Shown piece by piece: positions 1-12,499 of a stretch of 64,000 bases of DNA (position 1 is its first letter; every line of letters begins with the position of its first letter). The notes beneath the pieces were generated by a model that saw only the letters and a list, made by a program, of their open reading frames with translations, did no database searches and was not told the DNA's origin. The translations under genes and the position numbers were made by a program. Source of the stretch: Cervus elaphus (taxonomy: Eukaryota; Chordata; Mammalia; Artiodactyla; Cervidae); the NCBI RefSeq assembly GCF_910594005.1, contig NC_057848.1:48377616-48441615 (forward strand). Direction: 5' to 3'.

Positions 1-417
1 TATACATAAGCATATATACATATATGTATGTACACACATAAAATTAAATATGTTGCTTCTTTTATTATTTTTAACAAACTTATCTGTTGGTTTAATTCAG
101 GATTTTAAAAGCGCATGTTTTTATTTTACTTCCTGTTTTCATTTTTCAATGTTCTTCCTTTTTTTATGTCAATCTAAGTTTCTGATCCATATCATTTTCC
201 TTCTCTCCAAAGAACTTCTTTTAACATTTTTTTCAAGGTTGGCTTTACTGGCAATAAATTCCCTCACATTTTGTGTGCCCAAGACTGTTTTTATTTCTCC
301 TTTAATTTTGAAGGATAATTTCATAGGAACAGGATAGTAGATTGGTGGTTATTTCTCTCAGTACTTTTAAATATTTCATTCCATTTTCTTCTGCTTTCAT
401 GTCTGGATGTAATTCTT

Positions 418-549
418 TTTAAAAATTAATTAATTAATATTTTGGCCATATTGTGCAGCATGTAGGTCATTAGTTCCCTGACCCAGGATCAAACCCCTGC
501 CCCTGGCAGTGAAGTGTGGAGTCCTGACCACTGGACTGCCAGGAAAGTC
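418..549 (-). mobile_element. CHR-type tRNA-derived SINE, antisense
   Basis: The reverse complement starts with the typical ggactttcctggcagtccag head and a degraded B-box region. The copy is flanked by a perfect 15-bp target-site duplication, ctggatgtaattctt, at 403-417 and 550-564, which fixes the boundaries. Confidence 0.85.
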
Positions 550-1619
550 CTGGATGTAATTCTTATATTTGCACCACTATAGGTAAGATTTTACTTTTCC
601 CTTTAGCTTCTCTCAAGATTTTTCTTTTAATGTTTATTTTCTAAAGTTTCATCATGATATATATTTGTTGTCATTCACCCTGCTTAATATTCTCTTAATT
701 TCCTGGGTCTGTATTTCTCTGACATTACTTTAGGGAAATTCTCATTCACTATTGCTTCAATTATTGCTTCTGTTCCTCTTCCTTTCTTCTACTCCTGGCA
801 TTCCTTTTACACATATGTTACACCTCTTGTAGTTGTCCTCCAGTTCTTAGATTTCCTTGCCTCTATTTTTTCCAGTCTTTTTGCTGTTTGCTTTTCAATT
901 TTAGAAGTTTCTATTGTCATATTCTTAAAGTCAAATTCTTTCCTGAGCCGTGCCTAGTTGACTAACAAGCCAATCAAAGGCATTCTTTGTTTCTATTATG
1001 AGTTCTTGATGTCTAGCACTTATCTCTGATTCTTTCTTAGAATTTCCATCTCTCTGCTTACATTATGCATCTGTTGTTTCATGCTATCTACTTTTTGCAT
1101 TTAAAGTCCTTAGCATAATAATCTTAATCCTTCTAAAGTTCCTGGTCTGGTAATTCCAACACTCCTGCCATATTTGACTCTGGTTCTGATGCTTGTTCAG
1201 TCTCTTCAAATTGTGCTTTTGGCCTTTTAGTAGGACTTGTAATTTTTTTGCTAAAATGTAGACATGATATACAGGATAAAAGGAATGGCTGTAAATAGGC
1301 CTTTAGTGGGGGAAGCGAAGCATTCCATAGTCTTGTGATTATGTCTCAGTCTTTTGGTGAGCCTGTGTCCCTGGACTGTGAACCTCAGCAGTGCTTCTCT
1401 GTGGCCCTCTCCCCAGTGCCTTATCCCTGCTGCCTGCTTAGGATGGCTGGAAAGGGCTTATGTACTTCCTTCTCCCACACAGAAGATTAGAAGGGCCTGG
1501 TGTTGTATATTCCCCCTCCTCTCCAGGTGGGTTAAACTCTGATGTAACTTCAGCAGATTAGGCTCCAGTAAAATTGTTTTTCCTACAGCAGGCCTTGTTA
1601 AGAGAAATAGAATTCCTTT

Positions 1620-1748
1620 GGGACTTCCCTGGTGCTCCAGTGGTAGAGATTCCATGTTTCCATTGCAGTGGTCACAGGTTAGATCCCTGCTCAGGAACTA
1701 TTATTAAGATCTCACATTCTGCAGTGTAGTCCCCCCCCCCCCAAAAAA
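1620..1748 (+). mobile_element. CHR-type tRNA-derived SINE
   Basis: Begins gggacttccctggtgctcc and ends in a C-run plus A-run tail. The short duplication agaattc occurs at 1609-1615 and again at 1749-1755 just after the tail. The body is degraded and is not a functional tRNA. Confidence 0.8.
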
Positions 1749-2344
1749 AGAATTCTCTGTCATATTTAAAAATGTTTCCTTTTCCATTCCTCCTGCTCAA
1801 AGCATGAGAAAATTTTTCTCTAATATTCACTCTGAGGACTTGGTAGGTCTCCTGGAAGTAAAACCCACAGAAGTGTGAGGACATCTGCAAGACGAGATCC
1901 TCGTGGATTTGTTAGGCTTGTCTAACTGAGCCTCTAGCAATTCATCAATTACAGTTTAGGTTTTCCTACCCCAGCACTGATTCCCATAGAGGTTTCTGCT
2001 TATGGATTTCTGCCCCTGTAAATTGTGCTTCTCTGTATCCACCTATCTGTCTCTCTAATTCTAGGGACATTGGTTCACCCTGTGGCTTTCCTTCTCTGAT
2101 GGTTCTGAAAGGTGTTGGCAATTTTCCTTTTGATCAGCTTTTTATTTGTTGTTATAATGGAGTGAAGATTTCTAAGCTCTTTACATGCAGGATTGGAAAT
2201 CAGAAGTCCTTGAGACATAATTTTCGTGTCTATCTGGCGTTTGCTTTTTAGAGACAAGGTGTATATCTTCAGCAAGATTGCCTAAAACACAAAGGGTGCT
2301 TCTTCTTGCAAATTCTACTCTAATAGTTTACTGTCATTCCATAT

Positions 2345-2930
2345 AAAATTTATTTCAAGTGTTTTAATTCAAAGAGCATCTGATAAAGTGAACTTTAAAG
2401 AAGTTATCCTTATCCTCTTGGCTGTCCTGGAATGGCTGAAGAGGGGGAAGGACTATATTTGTGAGACTCCTAGAGATGGACAGAAATGTTGCAGCAGAAA
2501 CTTGAGATTCTCCCAGGGGAATTTAAATTCTATTTCTTTTCTTGCAATAATATTTTTATGGGATCGTAACTTTCCATCATGACCTTACATTATATTTTTG
2601 AGTCTGTACAAGAAATGGCCACATGGAAAGTATTTCTGTTCCTTCTGTCAAATCAAAATGGAGGTCAATGCCTGCCATGTTCTCCATATCTGTGTCATGT
2701 TCCTTAAACATTCATGTAATAATTTAATGCCAGTAATGTTTATCTCTGCAAAAAAAATACCTTTGTCTCCTTCTACAGAAAATAAGAACTATATAACCTC
2801 ATAATGTTTTCCATTTTATTTTTGAGTCCAGGAAGATTAACACTAGATTTAAGGCTCAACTACAGCTAGATCAAGCCTAAATTCCCAGAAAAATTCACTT
2901 TTTACTAACAAAAGGCATTTGATTGTCACA
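2345..2930. other. Stretch without recognised gene or repeat
   Basis: AT-rich DNA. Short open frames of about 65 codons occur but have no recognisable domain or codon signature. Nothing further can be supported. Confidence 0.5.
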
Positions 2931-2937
2931 TAGATTT

Positions 2938-3070
2938 TTTCTTTTTTTTTAACTTTTTCTTGTTGCTGCACTGCATTGCTTGTGGGATGTTAGTTCCCTG
3001 AGTAGGAATTGAACCTATGTCCCCTGCTGTGGAAGGGTGCAGTCCAAACCACTGGACTACCAGGGAATTC
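2938..3070 (-). mobile_element. CHR-type SINE, antisense
   Basis: The reverse complement reads ggaattccctggtagtccag followed by the tRNA-derived body and ends in an A-run (T-run on the + strand at about 2938-2950). No clear target-site duplication was found. Confidence 0.75.
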
Positions 3071-3402
3071 CTTATACATTAATATTTAAATCAATTCAGT
3101 AATTTTAACAGATGATAGTACTGATTGACATTACAAATCAATTTAAAATAAGATAAAATATATTATACCCATTGGAATAGTTTTCAAATTTTGAGCAAAA
3201 CAATGTGAAGATAAGAATGAAGAAAAAATGATTTGAATTTGGAAGAACTAGACATGGAAACATAAATGTTTCTTTTCAAATGCTTTTTATTTTAAAAATT
3301 TCAAAACTAGGAATAGAAAAGTTTCTGCTTATTTTAGCGTTATGCCAGAACAATTGGGAATGTTGTGACTAGTAAATTTATCTTTTAACTAACTTGTAGG
3401 AC

Positions 3403-3619
3403 TTGGCTTCCGTGGTGGCTCAGACGGTAAGGCATTTGCCTGCAATGCAGGAGACCTGGGTTCGATCCCTCAATCGGGAAGATCTTCCTGGAGAAGAAAA
3501 CAGCAACTCACTCCAGTACTCTTGCCTGGAAAATTCCATGGAGGGAGGAGCCTGGTAGGCTACAGTCCATGGGGTCGCAGAGTCGGACATGACTGAGCAA
3601 CTTCACTGGTTCACTGGTG
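3403..3619 (+). mobile_element. Bov-tA SINE
   Basis: Contains the tRNA-like head (ggcttccgtggtggctcaga), the B-box-like ggttcgatccc and the BovA body ending in ggggtcgcagagtcggacat. The 7-bp gtaggac at 3396-3402 is repeated at 3620-3626. Confidence 0.9.
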
Positions 3620-3626
3620 GTAGGAC

Positions 3627-4260
3627 AGATGTTTCTAAAGAAGGGTTAAGCTTGTTTACTGGTGTGGAATTGTAATGAGTTTATGGTGGAAACAATTTCA
3701 ACTCTTTGGCACCCTTCCTTGAAAGCTATAGTCCCCATTGGTGTTCTCCTTTAGGTTCATGTCATGTACTGGTTTATATAGAAAAATTCTTTAGAACTAT
3801 TTCTTTCTGATACTTACAGAACTAGTGCCCTTGTATTAGTAAAACTCATCTTTGTATGAGTTTTAATTTTCCATTTCACAGCAACCAGTTTTATGTCATG
3901 TGGGGAGCAAACTCAGGGTCATTCTTTTTAGATGTGAGACAATTATCTGAACTATTTAAGTAAAAAGTAAACTCTGTAGGTGCTCCAGAGTGGCTGTCAA
4001 TATTGACTAAATTGACAGGACAATTACTCAACTTTCTATTTCATTTGCCTTTGTACACATAGCCACAAATCAACTGGCTCTGTTAACTTACTCTGAGGAA
4101 TTCATTTCCTATGAAAAGCTAACTTTTAACTTGATACAGTTTAATAATAGACTAGAAATCTTCAGAGTGGGCAAACTTTGAAAGTAAGGGTAACATTAAA
4201 TTTGGTACTCAGATTTTTGAGGGCAATTATATTAGGTTCATTTTAACAATTTCAATGACT
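3627..4260. other. Stretch without recognised gene or repeat
   Basis: AT-rich sequence with no long ORF, no tandem repeat and no SINE or LINE signature that I recognise. Confidence 0.5.
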
Positions 4261-4261
4261 T

Positions 4262-4400
4262 GGGCAGATTTAGTCATTCAACAAATGTTCACTGAGGCTT
4301 CCTGTGTGCTTTTCACAGTGTTAGATCTGGGGATACAATTTAAAATGTCAAGTCTCAGCCTTCAACAAATTCACAATCCAGCAGGGAAATCAGATGAGTA
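4262..4400 (-). repeat. L2 LINE 3' end relic, antisense
   Basis: Resembles the antisense L2 tail: tcattcaacaaatgttcact, then a 'gtgtgctttt..cagtgttagatctggggata' type block and 'ttcaacaaattcacaatcca'. It is old and diverged. Confidence 0.55.
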
Positions 4401-4534
4401 AAGAGATAATTATGCAACAATATTATAAGTATAGTCAGTGGCAGGATTGTATAAAATACTGTTTCAAGAAAATTAATGTGGTAGCACTATGTAAAGTGCA
4501 CTTGAGCTAAGGATATCAAATTAGCAGTGTAAAG

Positions 4535-4620
4535 TAGGTCCTATTACTATTCTTATTCTGAACATAAGGAAATTTCAGAGGGTTAGAGAGATTCAGTAAT
4601 AGCCTGATATCACTCAGGTT
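4535..4620 (-). repeat. MIR relic, antisense
   Basis: The order 'cctattactattcttattc ... aaggaaatttcagagggtta ... gatatcactcagg' matches the antisense MIR core. Heavily diverged. Confidence 0.45.
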
Positions 4621-4624
4621 ATTC

Positions 4625-4800
4625 ATTAATGTGTTCATTCATTGACACATTTATTCATCAGAAACCATTCTAGGAGCTATGAATAGAGCAGTGATCAAGA
4701 CAGACTGGACCCTGCCTTAAGGATCTTATAAGAGATTCGGAAGTGCTGTGATAATTCAGAGAAAGAGATAATAATAGTGTATTTGAAATTCTAGGAGGGT
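4625..4800 (-). repeat. L2 LINE relic, antisense
   Basis: Has the antisense L2 tail order: 'ttcattcattgacacattta', 'accattctaggagctatgaa', 'agcagtgatcaagacagact', 'ggaccctgccttaaggatct'. Diverged, with no coding potential. Confidence 0.5.
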
Positions 4801-5160
4801 CAATGGACATAAATACTCAATTATATATTAAAGGGCAGAGCTGAGAGTCAAGCTGGGTTCATCCCAGTTGTCTGTGAATGGTAGCTCACCCACATCCTGG
4901 CAGCCAGGTTTTAGAGAGTGGGGAGGGCTTTACTGATATTAACACATATGTGGGCCTGCAGGAGTTACTGAGTTACATTGTTTGAGTGGCAATTTACTTT
5001 AAAATACTTCAGGAGTGTATTAGTAGTGTGATGAGTAAAGAAAAGAAGTTAATTCTAATTAAAATCCAAGGCTGACTAATTATCAAATGACGTATCTTTA
5101 TATGTAGCAACATTTGGGGGCTAGCTAATTAGCTGATGAACCATCTTAAATAAATAGCAG

Positions 5161-5706
5161 TGTTGAGATATGTGATTGGTGAGGAACAGTGCAAGAGGAC
5201 CAAATTCCTTCATATGAAATGTTGTGGAATCCGGAGTTGCAAAACACACCTTGGAGGACACTCAAGACAGTGGAATACAGTTTATTACATCAATGGGTCC
5301 AAAGGGAATCAGTTCCCAACAAGGACCCTGATGTTTCTGACAGGCCCAGTTTTGTACACCCACTATATGATTGGTTACATGTTAGCAACCTCTTTGTTGT
5401 ATATGATTGAGTTTTACAACGTGTAGGTGCTAGGAGAACAAACAATTAAGGTTAAAGAGGGGGAACAATGATTATACATCAAGGGGGATGTCTCCATGGT
5501 TAATCTAACAGGGGCAGCCTGACCTCAACTACAGTCTCCATTTGCTATCTGTAGGGATGGAAGTCTCCAGGAGACCTGGTTTTCACTGGCAACAGTTTCC
5601 TCACTCTTGGACAGGGTCCAGATCCTGTTCACATCCTGTCTTTAAGATGGATGACAGGTTTCAAGATGGAGTCTCTCCTGCTTTCCTCACACTGGCCCCA
5701 ACAACA
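5161..5706 (-). mobile_element. Probable solo LTR of an endogenous retrovirus, antisense
   Basis: On the minus strand the block starts tgttggggccagtgtgagga and ends tctcaaca, giving the TG...CA ends expected of an LTR. The minus strand carries an AATAAA signal near 5281-5286. Open frames of 88 and 73 codons in this block on the + strand have no recognisable domain. I saw no matching target-site duplication, so the exact ends and the class are uncertain. Confidence 0.5.
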
Positions 5707-6965
5707 TGAGATGTTGGAAATCAGGAAGCCCAGAAGTCTATGTCCTAGTCACAATGCCTTATGTCTGAAGCTTATTAACCCTACACCTCCTATTCATTGA
5801 CAATATTACCAGTTGGTATGGCTACAAGGCTTCCACATTCTGCTATTTAGGGTGGAAGAATATAATTATATTTGGTTCAGTGTGAACCTTTCATGCAAGG
5901 TGGACTTGACAGCAGAGAAGAGGACCTCTTTTACATATAAATGAGTTGCTAAGAAATGATAGTACCTTTGGTGGAATTTAGTTTGAGAATTGATTTCTCC
6001 TGGTAGTAAACTTCAGGGTTAAAGATAGGTAGCCTCCATTTATTTTCTTATCACTGGAGGCTGCTGATATTTACTAGAAGAACCTCACATTCACAGAATT
6101 GCTAAAATAGCTTCGATTCATTTGCCACAGTGGGGAATTCATTGCCAGAGGGGAACCAGAATCAACATTTCCCCAAACATCAAGTTATCCATGACTAGAA
6201 TTTTGGGGGTCAATGAAGGGAAGGAATTGCTTTGTTGAGGGAAGCTTAGTTGGCTTGCTGATTTCTGTACGTTCCATTCCCTGTGGTAGGTTAGAACAGA
6301 CCAACAATACATTGGCATTACTCCAGATTGCTTTCCAAAGGTAGTGAGGGTTCATCGTTTCCATTCAACTAATGCTTGTGCTTTTTTCATAATTAGGGTA
6401 TTTGGTCACTAAGGTAAATATTATTTCAACCCTGACTGCATACTGATATTGAATTCTTATGGACCCCCTAACTTCTGATTGGTTGTAGATGTTAATTAAG
6501 ACATTTCATAGCATTGTAAATTTTACTTTATTTTTACCAACAGTTTCTGAATCTCTGTCTGCCATCAATTGTCTTGCAATTTACTTTTTCTTTCCACATT
6601 GCCATTCTGGAAGCTGTATATTCTTAAACCTCAAACTAATGATTAACTATTAACATTGTTTAACCTACAGATCTATTCGGTCATCTAGGAAACTACCTGG
6701 ATTACAGAATAGATCTGTAGGGTCAAAGCAACTAGCAAATGTCTCTTTACTGCTAGGCTTATAAACAGCAAATTAAGATGAATTAGTGTCTTTTTGTTTC
6801 TCTCACTCTCATTGTCCAGAGACATTTTGTTATAAAGTTTCAGTTTACCTCCAGCCATAGGTATTCCTTAGTCTATGGGAGAAATAGCCCTTACAGAGTG
6901 GGCTTTAGCACTCTCATTTTAATTCCTATTATCCTAAACTCACACATGACAATTTTGATCACTCC
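5707..6965. other. Stretch without recognised gene or repeat
   Basis: AT-rich sequence with no long ORF. Old repeats may be present but I cannot name them. It runs up to the target site of the downstream BovB LINE. Confidence 0.5.
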
Positions 6966-6977
6966 ATTCACAAAGAA

Positions 6978-8798
6978 ATACCCATTTGAATGCAGAGTTT
7001 CAAAGAATAGCAAAGAGAGATAAGACAGATTTCCTCAGTGATCAGTGCAAAGAAATAGAGGAAAACAATAGAATGGAAAAGACTAGAAATCTCTTCAAGA
7101 AAATTAGAGATACCAAAGGAACATTTCATGCAAAGATGGGCACAATAAAGGACAGAAATGGAATGCACCTAACAGAAGCAGAAGATATTAGGAAGAGATG
7201 GCAGGAATACACAGAAGAACTTTACAAAAAATACCTTCATGACCCAGATAATCACGATGGTATGATCACTCAACTAGAGCCAGACATTCTGGACTGTGAA
7301 GTCAAGTGGGCCTTAGGAAGCATCACTATGAACAAAACTAGTGGAGGTGATGGAATTCCACTTGAGCTATTTTAAATCCTAAAAGATGATGCTATGAAAG
7401 TACTGCACTCAATATGCCAGCAAATTTGGAAAACTCAGCAGTGGTCATAGGACTAGAAAAGGTCAGTTTTCATTCCAATCCCAAAGAAAGGCAATGCCAA
7501 AAAATGATCAAACTACTGCACAATTGCACTTATCTCACAAGCTAGTAAAGTAATGCTCAAAAATCTCCAAGCCAGGCTTCAATAGTACTTGAACTGTGAA
7601 CTTCCAGATGTTCAAGCTGGTTTTAGAAAAGGCAGAGGAACCAGAGACCAAATTGCCAACATCTGTTGGATTATCAAAAAAACAAGTGAGTTCCAGAAAA
7701 ACTTCCAGTTCTGCTTTATTGATTATAAGCCAAAGCCTTTGACTGTGTGGAACATTTTCCACAAACTGTGGAAAATTCTGAAAGAGATGGGAGTACCAGA
7801 CCACCTGACCTGCCTCCTGACGAATCTGTATGCAGGTCAGGAAGCAACAGTTAGAACTGGACATGGAACAACAGACTGGTTCCAAATCGGGAAAGGAGTA
7901 CATCAAGGCTGTATATTGTCACCCTGCTTATTGAACTTATATGCAGAGTACATCATGTGAAATGCTAGGCTGGATGAAGCACAAGCTGGAATCAAGATTG
8001 GCAGGAGAAATATCAATAACCTTAGATTTGCAGATGACACCACCCTTATGGAAGAAAGCGAAGAAGAACTAAAGAGCCTCTTGATGAAGGTGAAAGAGGA
8101 GAGTGAAAAAGTTGGCTTAAAGCTCAGCATTCAGAAAACTAAGATCATGGCATCTGGTCCCATCCCTTCATGGGAAATAGATGGGGAAACAATGGAAACA
8201 GCGACACACTTTATTTTTTTGGGCTCCAAGATCACTGCATATGGTGACTGCAGCCATGAAATTAAAGACGCTTACTCCTTGGAAGGAAAGTTATGACCAA
8301 CCTAGGCAGCATATGACAAAGCAGACACATTACTCTGCCAACAAAGGTCCGTCTAGTCAAGGCTATGGTTTTTCCAGTAGTCATGTATGAATGTGAGAAT
8401 TGGACTATAAAGAAAGCTGAGTGCCAAAGAATTGATGCTCTTGAACTGTGGTGTTGGAGAAGACTCTTGAGAGTCCCTTGGACTGCAAGGAGATCCAACC
8501 AGTCCATCCTAAAGAAAATCATTCCTGAATATTCATTGGAAGGACTGATGTTGAAGCTGAAACTCCAATACTGTGGCCACCTGATATGAAGAACATCACA
8601 GGGTCATCTGTGAAAGATTGAAGGCTGGAGGAGAAGGTGATGACAGAGGATGGGATGGTTGGATGACATCACCGACTCAGTGGACGTGAGTTTGAGTAAA
8701 CTCCGGGAGTTGGTGGTGGACAGGGAGGCCTGATGTGCTGCAGTCAATGGGGTCGCAAAGAGTCGGACACAACTGAGTGACTGAACTGAACTGAACTG
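6978..8798 (+). mobile_element. BovB (RTE-type) LINE, 5'-truncated, with 12-bp TSD
   Basis: BovB is a non-LTR retrotransposon encoding an APE-type endonuclease and a reverse transcriptase. This copy begins inside the linker upstream of the RT domain. It keeps pieces of RT, including a FADD box (about 8028-8039, the active-site aspartates) and the C-terminal region with KKAECQRIDALELWCWRRLL. The frame is broken by several stops and shifts (for example after codon 129 at 7375), so it is dead. The 3' end is the usual repeated ctgaa motif. A perfect duplication, attcacaaagaa, at 6966-6977 and 8799-8810 defines the insertion and shows target-primed integration. Confidence 0.93.
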
Positions 8799-9032
8799 AT
8801 TCACAAAGAAGTCCCCTCTCATTTGTTGGCACTGAGACACAGGAATATTTCTCCCACTTTTCTTCTTACTCTCTATGAATGTTCTCCTTGGCCATCTTCT
8901 AGTTTCATGCCATGTGAGTGTTCAACTACTGCCTCATTAGGCCAGTCTCATCAATTTTTGCAGAGTTTCGTGAAAGAAAGTCATAAAGTAAACAGGTAGC
9001 TCATGGTGACTAGGTGAATACTGGGAGCTATA

Positions 9033-9375
9033 TGGGAGGGAAATTTCCTTCTACACTTCTAGGTTTTTGGCTGAGACACTCCCTCCCCACCGCCCATAAT
9101 AAAAGAAAGATTAACAGGGGGAGAAAATCAAACTAACGTTTCAGTTCAGTTCAGTTCAGTCACTCAGTCATGTCCAACTCTTTGCGACCCCATGGACTGC
9201 AGCATGCCAGGGCTCCCTGTCCATCACCAAAACCAAAGCTTAATAGCATGCATTCCTTCTGAATACATAGGAGATGCCCAGGAAACTCCTGGAAATGGCC
9301 TAACTCATCATCCTTAATACCATCTCTAGCTACACACAAAAGAAAATGTTGGGAGTGGGGAGTCAGTTATGGGAG
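9033..9375 (-). mobile_element. Antisense LTR of a dispersed family (family A), left part of copy 1
   Basis: Shares 'cttctaggtttttggctgag', 'agattaacagggggagaaaa' and 'agaaaatgttgggagtgggg' with three other copies in this window (about 28452, 30890 and 45346). Read on the minus strand the family looks like an LTR, with a poly(A)-type signal in better copies. This copy is interrupted by a BovA fragment at 9140-9232 and by a complete BovB insertion at 9376-12292; it resumes at 12293. Confidence 0.65.
9140..9232 (-). mobile_element. BovA/BovB 3'-end fragment, antisense
   Basis: Begins with the repeated gttcagttcagttcagtcac motif and continues as the BovA consensus to 'ccctgtccatcacc'. It is a short fragment inside the older LTR. 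Confidence 0.8.
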
Positions 9376-12292
9376 TTCAGTTCAGTTCAGTTGCTCTGTT
9401 GTGTTCAACTCTTTGCAACCCCATGGACTGCAGCATGTCAAGCTTCCCTATGCGTCACCAACCCTTGGAGCTTACTCAAACTCATGTCCATTGAGTCGGT
9501 GATGCATCCAACCATCTCATCCTCTGCCGTCCCCTTCTCCTCCCACCTTCAATCTTTCACAGCATCAAGGTTTTTCAAATGAGTCAGTTCTTCACATCAG
9601 GTGGCCACAGTATTGGAGTTTCAGCTTCAGCATCAGTCCTTCCAATGAATATTCAAGAATAATTTCCTTTAGGATGGACGGGTTGTATCTCCTTGCAGTC
9701 CAAGGGACTCTCAAGAGTCTTCTCCAACTCCACAGTTCAAGAGCATCAATTCTTTGGCACTCAGCTTTCTTTATAGTCCAACTCTCACATCCATACATGA
9801 ATGCTGGAAAAACAATAGCTTTGACTAGAGGGACCTTTGTTGGCAAAGCAATGTCCCTGCTTTGTAATATGCTGTCGAGGTTGGTCATAACTTTTCTTCC
9901 AATGAGTAAGCATCTTTAATTTCATGGCTGCAGTCACCATCTGCTGTGATCTTGGAGCCCCAAAAAATAAAGTGTGTCGCTGTTTCCATTGTTTCCCCAT
10001 CTATTTGCCATGAAGTGATGGGACCAGATGCCAAGATCCTAGTTTTCTGAATGTTGGGCTGTAAGTCAACTTTTTCACTCTCCTCTTTCACCTTCATCAA
10101 GAGGCTCTTTAGTTCTTCTTCGCTTTCTTCCATAAGGGTGGTGTCATCTGCATATCTGAGGTTATTGATATTTCTCCTGCCAATCTTGATTCCAGCTTGT
10201 GCTTCATCCAGCCCAGCGTTTCTCATGATGTACTCTGTGTATAAGTTAAATAAGCAGGGTGACAATATACAGCCTTGATGTACTCCTTTCCCGATTTGGA
10301 ACCAGTCTGTTGTTCCATGTCCAGTTCTAACTGTTGCTTCTTGACCTGCATACAGATTCGTCAGGAGGCAGGTCAGGTGGTCTGGTATTCCCAACTTTTT
10401 AAATATTTTCCACAGCTTGTTGTGATCCACACAATCAAAGACTTGTTTGTTAGTTGCTCAATCGTATCTGACTCTCTGCAACCCCATGGACTGTGGCCTG
10501 CCAGGCTCCTCTGTCCATGAAATTTTCCAGGCAAGAATACTGGAGTGGGTTGCCATTTCCTTTTCCAGTAGATCTTCTTGACCCAGGGGTTGAACCCAGG
10601 TCTCCTGCATTGCAGGCAGATGCTTTACCATCTGAGATACTAGGGAAACCCTCAAAGGATTTGGTGTAGTCAATAAAGCAGAAGTAGATGTTTTTCTGGA
10701 ACTCTCTTTCGTTTTCAGTGATCCAACTTGCTTTTTCTAAGTCCAGCTTGAACATCTGGAAGCTCATGGTTCATGTACTGTTGAAGGCTGGCTTGAAGAA
10801 TTTTAAGCATTAGTTTGCTAGCATGTGAGATGAGTGCAATTGTGCAGTAGTTTGAGCATTCTTTGGCATTGCCTTTCTTTAGGATTGGAATGAAAACTGA
10901 CCTTTTCCAGTCCTGCGGCCACTGCTGAGTTTTCCAAATTTGCTGGCATATTGAGTGCAGCACTTTCACAGCATCATCTTTTAGGATTTGAAATAACTCA
11001 ACTGGAATTCCATCACCTCCACTAGCTTTGTTTGTAGTGATGCTTCCTAAGGCCCACTTGACTTCTCAATCCAGTATGTCTGGTCATAGGTGAGTGACTG
11101 CACCATCGTGGTTATCTGGGTCATGAAGGTATTTTTTGTATAGTTCTTTTGTGTATTCTTGCCACCTCTTCTTAATATCTTCTGCTTCTGTTAGGTCCAT
11201 ACCATTTCTGTCCTTTATTGTGCCCATCTTTGCATGAAATGTTCCCTTGGTATCTCTAATTTTCTTGAAGAGATTTCTAGTCTTTTCCATTCTATTGTTT
11301 TCCTCTATTTCTTTGCACTGATCACTGAGGAAGGTTGTCTTATCTCTCCTTGCTATTCTTTGGAACTCTGCATTCAAATGGGTATACCTTTCCTTTTCTC
11401 CAGTGCATTTTGCTTCCCTTCTTTTCTCAGTTATTTGTAAGGCCTCCTCAGACAACCATTTTGCCTTTTTGAAGTTCTTTATCTCTGGGATGGTCTTGAT
11501 CACTGCCTCCTGTACAATGTCATGAACCTCTGTCCCTAGTTCATCAGGCACTCTGTCTATCAGATCTAATCCCTTGAATCTATTTGTCACTTCCACCATA
11601 TAATCATAAGTGATATGATTTAGGTCATACCTGAATGGTCTAGTGGTTTCCCCTACTTTCTTCAATTAAGTCTAAATTTTGCAATAAGGTGCTCATGATC
11701 TGAGCCACAGTCAGCTCCTGGTCTTGTTTTTGCTGAATCTATAGGGTTTCTTCATCTTTGGCTGCAAAAAATATAATCAATCTGATTTTAGTATTGACCA
11801 TTGGTTATGTCCATGTATAGAGTCTTCTCTTATGTTGTTGGAAGAGGGTGTTTGCTATAACCAGTGCATTCTCTCGACCAAACTCTATTACCCTTTGCCC
11901 TGCTTCATTCTGTACTCCAAGGCCAAATTTGCCTGTTACTCCAGATTTCTTGACTTCCTACTTTTGCATTCCAGTCCCCTATAATGAAAAAGGCATCTTT
12001 TTTGGGTGTTAGTTCTAGAAGGTCTTGTAGGTGTTCATAGAACTGTTCAACTTGGGCTTCTTCAGCATTACTGGTTGTGGCATAGACTTGAATTACTATG
12101 ATATTAAATGGTTTGCCTTGGAAATGAAAAGAGATCATTCTGTTGTTTATGAGATTGCATCCAAGTACTGCATTTCAGACTCTTTTGTTGACTATGATGG
12201 CTAATCCATTTCTTCTAAGGGATTCTTGCCAACAGTAGTAGATATAATAGTTATCTAAGTTAAATTCACACATTCAAGTCCATTTTAGTTTG
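9376..12292 (-). mobile_element. BovB LINE, nearly full length, antisense, with 12-bp TSD
   Basis: At about 2.9 kb (about 2.7 kb without a nested SINE) this is the longest BovB here. Read on the minus strand from 12292, it contains an endonuclease part with IIGDWNAKVG (about 11950-12000), the linker with HLNAEFQRIARRDKT, RT motifs including YADDTTLM (about 10135-10160) and the C-terminal WRRLLRVPWTARR block. The frame is broken repeatedly, so no functional protein is made. Identical 12-mers, cagttatgggag, lie at 9364-9375 and 12293-12304. The target is the older family A LTR, which rejoins cleanly when this element is removed. Confidence 0.93.
10443..10660 (-). mobile_element. Bov-tA SINE nested in BovB, antisense
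   Basis: Antisense Bov-tA body (ctctgcaaccccatggactg ... tctcctgcattgcaggcaga ... accatctgagatactaggga). It interrupts the BovB RT region; the flanking tcaaagactt and tcaaaggatt are an imperfect (8 of 10) target-site duplication. Its removal restores the BovB order. Confidence 0.88.
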
Positions 12293-12470
12293 CAGTTATG
12301 GGAGGTGATCAGGAAAAGCACAGTAAAGGAGGATATGGTTATTGTGCAAATTTAGGTCATTCCCTTCTCCGGGAGTTTCTAAAGATTTAGTCATGATCCT
12401 CTTCCTATTGTAGAGAGGGAGATTTCCTTTATAAATATAAATGTTCTTTACAAAAGGGTTGCGGTGGATA
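12293..12470 (-). mobile_element. Antisense LTR family A, right part of copy 1
   Basis: Continues copy 1 after the BovB insertion: 'gatcaggaaaagcacagtaa', 'gagtttctaaagatttagtc' and 'gagagggagatttcctttat' recur in the 28452-28914 copy. The right end is truncated. Confidence 0.65.
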
Positions 12471-12499
12471 AAAATGGGAGGCAGGGATAATTAGGGAAT

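Larger units (their letters stand above)
60..2340 (-). repeat. L1-type (L1M/HAL1-like) LINE fragment, antisense
   Basis: A continuous AT-rich stretch, pyrimidine-rich on the + strand, that resembles the antisense of an old mammalian L1 body (runs such as gaatttccatctctctgctt and aattccaacactcctgccat). It has no intact ORF and is interrupted by two CHR-type SINEs at 418-549 and 1620-1748. Family assignment is from memory and the ends are approximate. Confidence 0.5.

Noticed and set aside
3403..3619. tRNA gene at SINE heads (here and at other Bov-tA/CHR copies)
   Set aside because: Only tRNA-derived A/B-box-like pieces remain; no cloverleaf can be formed and the copies end as SINE bodies.
5160..5426. 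Overlapping 88- and 73-codon ORFs
   Set aside because: They lie in an LTR-like block carrying an antisense poly(A) signal and show no recognisable protein feature.
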